DNA of 64,000 bases, from contig NC_084675.1 in NCBI RefSeq assembly GCF_028389875.1, positions 22,468,412-22,532,411 of the forward strand, written 5' to 3'. This stretch comes from Rhea pennata (lineage: Eukaryota; Chordata; Aves; Rheiformes; Rheidae). Below are positions 58,035 through 64,000 of this stretch, one piece after another (the stretch's first letter is position 1; every line of letters starts with the position of its first letter). Under the pieces are notes generated by a model that was not told where the DNA came from, did not search any database, and saw only the letters and a list, made by a program, of their open reading frames with translations. Both the position numbers and the translations under genes were made by a program.

Positions 58035-59567
58035 GAGCCTAGAGGTAGCCTGGATCAAGAAAGCAAGACCAGCTTCACCAGCATGGTCCTTGCAGAAAGT
58101 GCAAAAAAAAAAAAATCAACACATGAAGAGTTAAGGCACCAAGCTTTAAAAACCCCTGAGGTACTAAGGAGGGAAAAAAAAAAAAAAAGAAATCAGCAGG
58201 AGTTTTAGTCTGGCAGTATCCCTTGAGCTGTGAAAAGCTGCTTTAGGAGTCAGCAGTTGCATCTGTTGCATCTGGGTTGGAGGAATCCTAGACAAGGATC
58301 CCAAAAGATTAGTGTGAAAATTACATAATAAAATTTTAATGCAGAACTTAACAACTAACACTGCTGGTTTTCCCAGCCCATTTTTTTTAAACACAAAATT
58401 TTCCTTTAAAAATGAGCAGTTTCAGAGCTCATAAAGACAAGATCAGCAGCAAGGGTAAGTGCCAGGCAGCACAAGTTCCCTTCTATCAGACTCCTTCTGT
58501 GTGTTTATCCCAACCCACTAGTTCAGCTGAGGTTACACTGATGCCCAAACAGGGATCCAGACCAGGAATGGTGACAGGAGTAAAGAGGAAGATCAAAGCC
58601 AAACTCACCACAGTGGAGGCTATTTTGAAATGCTGCTACTGCTAGAAATGAGGCAAGATGTGTTAACTGCACCCCTTGCTCCTGGTAACTTCACTTCCTG
58701 ATAGAAGCTGGGGTGGAGGGGAAAGGGGTTGCTGACAACCAAGTCTTGGGTAACCATGGCAGATGGATAGAGGCTTCCAGAGAAGCAGCACGGCTTGATT
58801 TTTCCCTCTGAGATCTTAGATGTGAAACAACAGCATCAAGCTAAAAAATAGACCCAGAAGTCTCACTCAATCGTCTTTCCAAGGTCAGAAATACACAGCA
58901 CCAAGGAAGCCTTTACCATTAAGGAAAAACCTCACCAGAAGCCAGATCTACAGCTGCATCCCCAGACTTTCTCCATTGCTTTGAGGGAAGAAAACAGTCT
59001 TTGGAAAGGTCTTTAGGATCTTACAGGCACGAGAAGTCAGCATCCAGATCCTGCAGAACCAGCTGGCAGAGCATGCTTGCAGGCTGAGCAGCAGGACAGG
59101 GCCAGCTGGACCTCCTTCGCTGCAGGGCAGGGGGCATTTCTGACACCGAAAGGCCAAACCCTCAGATATATCCCTTCTCTGTGGGAGGGGGATCAAACTG
59201 ATGGTCTGGGAAAGCTCTTCCCTTCTCAGGGTGCTCTCTCTGGCAGGAATGAGACTGTTTTCAGTTAAAAACAAAAAAAACCGCAATCTCCAAGCAAGTC
59301 TAAGGTGCCCCCTCCCTCCCCCGTCCCGGGAGGCAGCAGGGATCTGGCTCAAGTGCAGGTAGAACAGATCGTCTCCCTTTAACAGCTCAGCACTCCAGCT
59401 GCACAGCACATGATTGCCTCATGAGTAATCCTCACGGCCAGGCAGATGGTATTTTAAAATTAATCTTTTTTTGGCTTGGGCAGGCTTTTTTTTTTTTTTT
59501 TTTTTTAATCTCTCCAATCTCTTCATTTCAGTCCTGTTGGCACCACCAGGGTAGTCCAATCCTCCTT

Positions 59568-59607
59568 TTAATACGGAAAATACCAAGGCCACAGTCTTGC
59601 CCGACCC
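59568..59607 (-). CDS. PABPN1L: PABPN1L last coding exon
   Basis: Completes an Arg codon, then [12 protein letters not shown] and TAA. Acceptor gtctag. Located by its similarity to the family ending (RARGKFSPWFSPY in human PABPN1L; SWYSPY in PABPN1). Confidence 0.85.
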
Positions 59608-62600
59608 CTAGACAAGAACAAAAAGTGTCCTAAAGCACAGGACCGTATCTCAGCCCGCCACGGCAGTGGTCAGGTACTGCCAAGAAGCACAGCTACCTGC
59701 TCCTCCGAGGTTGGCCTCCCCTTTCTGCCCCAGCCAACCCAGACCAAACCCAGCCTGGCCCGTGCACCCCCGTGGGACCGCAGGAGCCTGGAGCACGTCC
59801 AGGTCCATCTCCGGGCAGAGGAGCAGGGCAGCTCTGCTCCCGAGCTGAGCTGCACGATCGCGAGGCAAGGCTCCGGGACCCCAACCACCGGTGGGGCTGG
59901 GAGCGCAATCCCCATCCGCCACCCTCCCTCTCCCTGCAGGGCAAGCGCAGCGGGACAGCAGCCAGTTCCCAGGTGCTTCTGCTGCCTCCAAATCTCTTCC
60001 CACAGCCCCCCAGAGGCCAGGGCACCAGTGACACTAATCTGCAGCAAGCTCACAGATGCCACAAGGGCACAAGCAGTGGAGGTGTGCTGGAGAACAGCTC
60101 CAGGCCCATCTGGGGACAGGAGGGGTGGTGGGCAGCAGCACAGACGGGCTCTCACAGGTGCCACGTGCCCCAGGCACACATCTGCCACACGGACACTGGC
60201 TGCTCACTTCTGTCCTTTCCAATTTTGGCTGCCCACAAGCCCGCGAGGGGCCTGTGAGCCCAGCTGGACCCAACCACCAGGCTCCTGCAGTGGGTGACAC
60301 TAACAGCACAAGACAGCAGGAGACATTTCTAGCACAGGCCTCCAGGAGGAGATTCCTGCCAGGGTCTCCTGCCTCCTCCCCCTGCCAGGGCAGGAGGTTA
60401 CAGAGCCCTGCACAGCACAGGCCGGGGCAGTTATCCCCAGCATGCTGGAGACATCCCGCTTGAGCCTGCTTGGCCAAAACATGCAGAGAGACACCTCACC
60501 CCGGGTCCACTTGGGCTGGCTCCGCTGCTGCTCACCTGTACATCCTCCCTCGCACCCGTGAGCGCTGCCCTCCGTAATAGCTTCCCCACTGGGAGAGCCC
60601 TCCCCGGGCGTGGAAGCGGCCCCGGTAGCCCCCACGGTCGGTGCTGCTGATGCCCGGCATGTTGGTTCTCTTGGGCAGCACCTGGAAGGCAGGACCAGCT
60701 CAGACGCACCGTCGCTGCCAGCCCCAGGGGTCAGCACGGCCACCTGCGCCACCAGGGCTGGGAGACATGGAGGCACCATCCTGGGGCTTCATCAGCTCCT
60801 ACCTTAATGACGCGACCTCTGAACATGCTCTCATCCAGCTCCACCGCCGCCTTCACGGAGCTCTTCTGCTCAAACTCGATGTAGGCGTACCTGCAAGGGG
60901 AGAGGGGTGAGCGCTGCCGTGGGGATGCCCTGCTGCTGAGCCGCCCGACAGGTCCTTTCCTCCACAGGGTGGCTGGGCCTCCAGCAGAGTGACTGCCACC
61001 AACCCCATTCCCAGCTCTCCCCATCCACTTGTGTCCTGAGAAGCCACAGGCCTCCTGCAAAGCCAGCTGGTCCAACTCACAGCAGGCACAGGAGATGGCT
61101 CAGATGGATTCCCATCAGCAAAGCTGCTCCAGCAGGACCAGAGCCCGCTTACAGTCCTGGTGCTGGACTGTTCACCATGGAACGGTGCTGAGCAACTCAG
61201 CAAATGTAGCACACAGGGAAACAGCAAAGGAGAGGGACAGAGCAGCCAGGGCACACAGGATCAGTCCCACGCTTACAGAAGAGCTCTGATTTTAGGGCTA
61301 AGGTGGGGAGGGAGCACGCACAACACCAGCTGCAGCAGCCTGGAGAGCTCCCTTCTCCCCTGAGGGCAGTGGCTATGGTTTAATACACTCCAGAGCACTT
61401 TTTTGCCTGGCCTGGAAGGAGGTCAAGCTCTTCCCCTCCACACAACACCAAAAAATGAACTACCACGTTAGCTTTTAGCTGGGGAGGGGCACAGGACTCA
61501 AGTGCCTCCTAGAGCACACCAGGCTCCCAGCCCACACCAGAACTCAGGTGCAGACAGCACAAACCCCTGCCTTCTCTGCACACAGCTGCAGGCCATGATG
61601 TGCTGCTTTCTAGGAACTCAGAGCAGCAGTTCTCTTTCTATAGGACCTACAAATCACATAGGAGCTTTCAAACTGAGGGCTGCTTGTAACTTGGCATCAG
61701 CCTTATGCCAGGGCTTACACTGACCCCACTAACCCACTGCAGAGTTCAGAGCACAAACCCCTTCTCTGCACTGGAGATTTCCAGCTGAGCTTCAGCTGTG
61801 TCCCAGATCAAGGGCTGCAGGCTTGGAGCTGGCAGCTTTGAAGGAAGCCACCTCCTCCACTGAGGCCAGCAGTGCTGTTTGCAGAGCAACTGCACTGAGA
61901 GGCACAACCTCAAATCACAGCCCTGAGCAAGGCAGGACACACGCCCGCTCCCAGAGCTGGGGAGCACGAGGTCTGACCCAGGGCAGTGCCCTCTGACAGC
62001 CCACCCCAACCCCAGGCCCCACACACAACACTGACCCTTTGGGGTGTCCCGAGAACTTGTCACAGAGGATGGTCACCCGGTTGATCTGCCCACAGCTGTT
62101 GAAGTGAGACTCCAGCTCCTCCGCAGTCCCACCATAGTCCACCTGCAACAACAGTCCTGACCCCTCAAGCACCACCGAGAGCCTCCTCCAGCCTCCCCAG
62201 CTCAGCTCTTCAGCACAAGGGGAGTCCCAAAGCCGCACTGTTCACGAACAAGCTGTCCCTTTCCCCCGACAGCAGGGAAATCCTCACTAGTACACCGGTG
62301 TCACCGCTACACCCAGATTTGTGCTGCTAGGTGATAACTACCCGCAAGGAAAGGGCCTCCACCCAGATGGCCGAGACCAGGGCCCAGCTAACCCTTAGCT
62401 AACACACCTCACAGCCCCACCCTCGCTGTCTCCCGAGGCTCAGGAGCAAGCTAGGATCAACAAGGACTCACCCAGAGGGGACTCTTCCAAGGCTGAGAAT
62501 CACCAAGGCTCTGCATCACTTATGCCCCCCAGAATGTCAGCACAACGCAGGTTTGTAACCCAGGGAAGCAGAAGCATCACCCAAATCACCTGGTCTGGAA

Positions 62601-63517
62601 ACTCAAGTCCAGGAGACACCCTCCCACAGGGGTATTTTGGGTAGCTGACACAACAGATTTTGCAAGTGGCTGAGGCAGAAACTGAGCGGTAAGACTCAAA
62701 CCATATTCCCAGTATTGACTGGGGAAGTGGCAAAGCACACAGGACGGGACCAGCCAGCCAGCCCAGGCAAACATCCACCCAAGCAAAGAGCTGCTGGTGG
62801 GCACTGCTCCAGGGGCTCAGAACAGCATATGTGGCACTTACATTGCCCACATAGATGGATCGCTGATCAACCTCCATTTTCTCCTCTGCCGTCTTTGGGA
62901 ACAGACCTGCAGAGACAAGGTCTGCCCTGAAGCACTGCGTGGAGAAGCAGGAGCCCTCTCGCAGAGGGAGCATGGCTGCCTGTGCAGCCCCGCTCTCCGC
63001 CCAGCCACCACCAAGGAGCTCCCTGCTCTCTTGGTCCCAGTGCACAGCAAGCTCCCCTTGTCCAGGCTCCCGTTCAGGTTTGAGCATTCCCACATGCCCC
63101 TACATCAGACTCATGCTCCATCCCCTTGGCTCGTCTCCCACCATGAAAAATGACACAGGGCAACTGATGCTGCCAACTCATTAATTGACCAAGCTTTGGC
63201 CTGTAGAGGTGGAAGGCAAGAATTAATACAACCTGCCTCAGCATCATGTCCTGCTCAGGCCCTGACTCTTCCTACACATCCAGCCCACAGCTGACAGGAC
63301 ACCAGAGACTGCCAAGAGAGGCAGAGCTGCACGCTGCAGTTCTGATAGACACCCTGTGCCTCAGAGGTGTTCCTGGTGAGGACAGCAGCAGCCACAAACA
63401 GCCCATACCTGCCTCTGAGCTCATGATGAAGCGGCTCTCAGCTTCCAGCTGTAACTCCTTCAGCCTCTCATCCTCTTTCTCCATCTCCCGCACTCTGGCT
63501 TTGATGGCCTCCAACTC
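59568..63517 (-). CDS. PABPN1L: Embryonic poly(A)-binding protein 2 (PABPN1-like), 3' six coding exons, partial at 5' end
   Basis: Single-RRM poly(A)-binding protein expressed mainly in oocytes and early embryos in studied vertebrates, related to nuclear PABPN1. Exons 5' to 3': 63517-63409, 62906-62842, 62142-62036, 60890-60803, 60681-60536, 59607-59568. They total 555 nt, 184 residues plus TAA. Domain order: coiled coil [20 protein letters not shown] (1-20 of this part), linker with [13 protein letters not shown] with RNP2 IYVGNV and RNP1 KGYAYIEF, then [20 protein letters not shown] and an Arg/Gly-rich tail ending [13 protein letters not shown]. The retained introns and intact frame argue against a processed pseudogene. 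The human protein has about 90 further N-terminal residues; these are not confidently found. A possible short upstream exon is at 63825-63778. Assigned to PABPN1L rather than PABPN1 from synteny beside TRAPPC2L and from GYAYIEF and VLPKRTN. Confidence 0.88.
59608..60535 (-). other. PABPN1L: PABPN1L intron before the last exon
   Basis: 928 bp, GC-rich, with several open frames in non-gene frames but no recognisable domain. Confidence 0.75.
60536..60681 (-). CDS. PABPN1L: PABPN1L exon, Arg/Gly-rich tail
   Basis: [20 protein letters not shown], then [20 protein letters not shown] and SRVRGRMY. The many RG/RxR motifs are of the type arginine-methylated in PABPN1, where the tail also acts in nuclear import. 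Acceptor ttccag, donor GTGAGC. Confidence 0.9.
60803..60890 (-). CDS. PABPN1L: PABPN1L exon with RNP1
   Basis: Completes Gly, then [20 protein letters not shown] and SMFRGRVIK. Together with the previous exon it forms RNP1 KGYAYIEF. Acceptor ttgcag, donor GTAGGA. 88 nt. Confidence 0.92.
60891..62035 (-). other. PABPN1L: PABPN1L intron within RNP1
   Basis: 1.15 kb, GC-rich, no repeats or coding sequence recognised. Confidence 0.75.
62036..62142 (-). CDS. PABPN1L: PABPN1L exon, RRM middle part
   Basis: [20 protein letters not shown] then [15 protein letters not shown] and GG. Nearly identical to the PABPN1 family RRM. Acceptor ttgcag, donor GTCAGT. 107 nt. Confidence 0.93.
62143..62841 (-). 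other. PABPN1L: PABPN1L intron after RNP2
   Basis: 699 bp, nothing recognised. Confidence 0.75.
62842..62906 (-). CDS. PABPN1L: PABPN1L exon with RNP2
   Basis: Completes Gly, then [20 protein letters not shown] and N. Contains RNP2 (IYVGN, with V from the next exon). Acceptor ctgcag, donor GTAAGT. 65 nt. Confidence 0.92.
62907..63408 (-). other. PABPN1L: PABPN1L intron after the coiled-coil exon
   Basis: 502 bp, no recognisable coding sequence in the gene frame. Confidence 0.75.
63409..63517 (-). CDS. PABPN1L: PABPN1L exon, coiled coil
   Basis: [20 protein letters not shown], then [16 protein letters not shown] and the first base of Gly. It corresponds to the alpha-helical segment that stimulates poly(A) polymerase in PABPN1. 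Acceptor tttcag, donor GTATGG. 109 nt, starts in phase 0. Confidence 0.9.
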
Positions 63518-64000
63518 CTGAAACACAAATCAAGACTTGTGAGAGCAGCATACGAAACAGGGACACCTTCACCACACTCCTCACCCTAGACTGCAATGCT
63601 ACAGCACTGCGCAATGTGCCGCTTCACCAGTGGTTTGCGCCCAGGTTGGTGGACAAGGGTGGGGTGGGTGTTGGGGACAACAGCCTGCCTCAAGAAAGGC
63701 AAGTTCAGCTCCTAGTTCCATTAGAGAGAGAGGAAAAAAAAAAAAGAAAGAAAAAACACTTCTTTTATTGTGTTTACCTGCAAAACAGCATTTGCTAGAG
63801 CAGAGGTGCCTCCACAGCACTGGAACTGCCAGATGGAATCAGAGATTTAAACTGGTGATGAACAGGAGCCATTTACTTAAGCTCAGGCAGACAAACAGCT
63901 CAGTGGGGAAAGCTCAGCAGCAGGAGAGTGACAACACAATTTCAGCTGCTCAGCTTAAGGATTTTAACAACAGGAGGCCCAAGATAACTCTTATTCTTAA
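63518..64000. other. PABPN1L: Upstream PABPN1L sequence to window edge
   Basis: No confident N-terminal exon. A possible 48-nt exon lies at 63825-63778 on the minus strand. It has acceptor ggcag and donor CAG|GTAAAC, and its phase-0 reading TSALANAVLQ would join to ELEAIK. Support is weak because human N-terminal residues are acidic and differ. Confidence 0.25.

Larger units (their letters stand above)
56184..59567. other. Convergent region between TRAPPC2L and PABPN1L 3' ends
   Basis: No coding sequence was recognised. It includes T20 (56328-56347), (TA)11 (57215-57236), A-rich runs near 58100-58190 and T21 (59486-59506). Part is PABPN1L 3' UTR: minus-strand hexamers ATTAAA at 59509-59504, AATAAA at 58034-58029 and AATAAA at 57705-57700 are alternative poly(A) signals. 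Confidence 0.6.

Noticed and set aside
58948-59409. Minus-strand 153-codon frame downstream of PABPN1L
   Set aside because: It lies beyond the PABPN1L stop in probable 3' UTR or intergenic DNA, without similarity to any family I know.
59670-60779. GC-rich open frames of 113-172 codons on both strands between the last PABPN1L exons
   Set aside because: No family resemblance, several mutually overlapping frames, and high GC that depletes stops. They lie within introns of PABPN1L.

Overview
The window is vertebrate nuclear DNA, most likely from a bird or another sauropsid. It has small exons with GT-AG introns, a CpG-rich shared promoter, G-rich minisatellites, a low density of recognisable interspersed repeats and a few decayed CORE-SINE-like remnants. 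The gene order GALNS (minus) / TRAPPC2L (plus) / PABPN1L (minus) matches the block I know from human 16q24. Species assignment is inference.

Layout. Positions 1 to about 2,730 are intergenic with no gene I can support. GALNS (lysosomal N-acetylgalactosamine-6-sulfatase) fills 3,343-51,632 on the minus strand. I could place all 14 coding exons by protein similarity and splice sites; they join to an uninterrupted 523-codon frame. Introns take up over 95% of the locus, and I see no nested gene in them. Only 79 bp separate the GALNS start codon from that of TRAPPC2L, so the two genes share one divergent promoter. TRAPPC2L (51,712-56,069, plus) has five coding exons and encodes an intact 139-residue TRAPP subunit. 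PABPN1L (59,568-63,517, minus, tail-to-tail with TRAPPC2L) has its last six coding exons here (coiled coil, RRM, Arg/Gly-rich tail). Its N-terminal coding sequence is not confidently found and probably lies beyond the right edge.

Most interesting structure. Each gene of the divergent pair begins with a short first exon followed almost at once by a different minisatellite. Both arrays are G-rich on the coding strand of their own gene, so strand composition flips at the promoter. Other points are two CACGTGAC E-boxes (lysosomal CLEAR-like) in the shared promoter, an uninterrupted (CTG)10 run encoding the GALNS signal-peptide core, a Leu at the position equivalent to human GALNS Arg253, and several perfect palindromes or hairpins in introns.

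Functionally the genes are housekeeping or germline: lysosomal keratan/chondroitin sulfate breakdown, vesicle tethering, and oocyte/embryo poly(A) binding. I found no mobile-element gene, virus, CRISPR array or bacterial-type operon.
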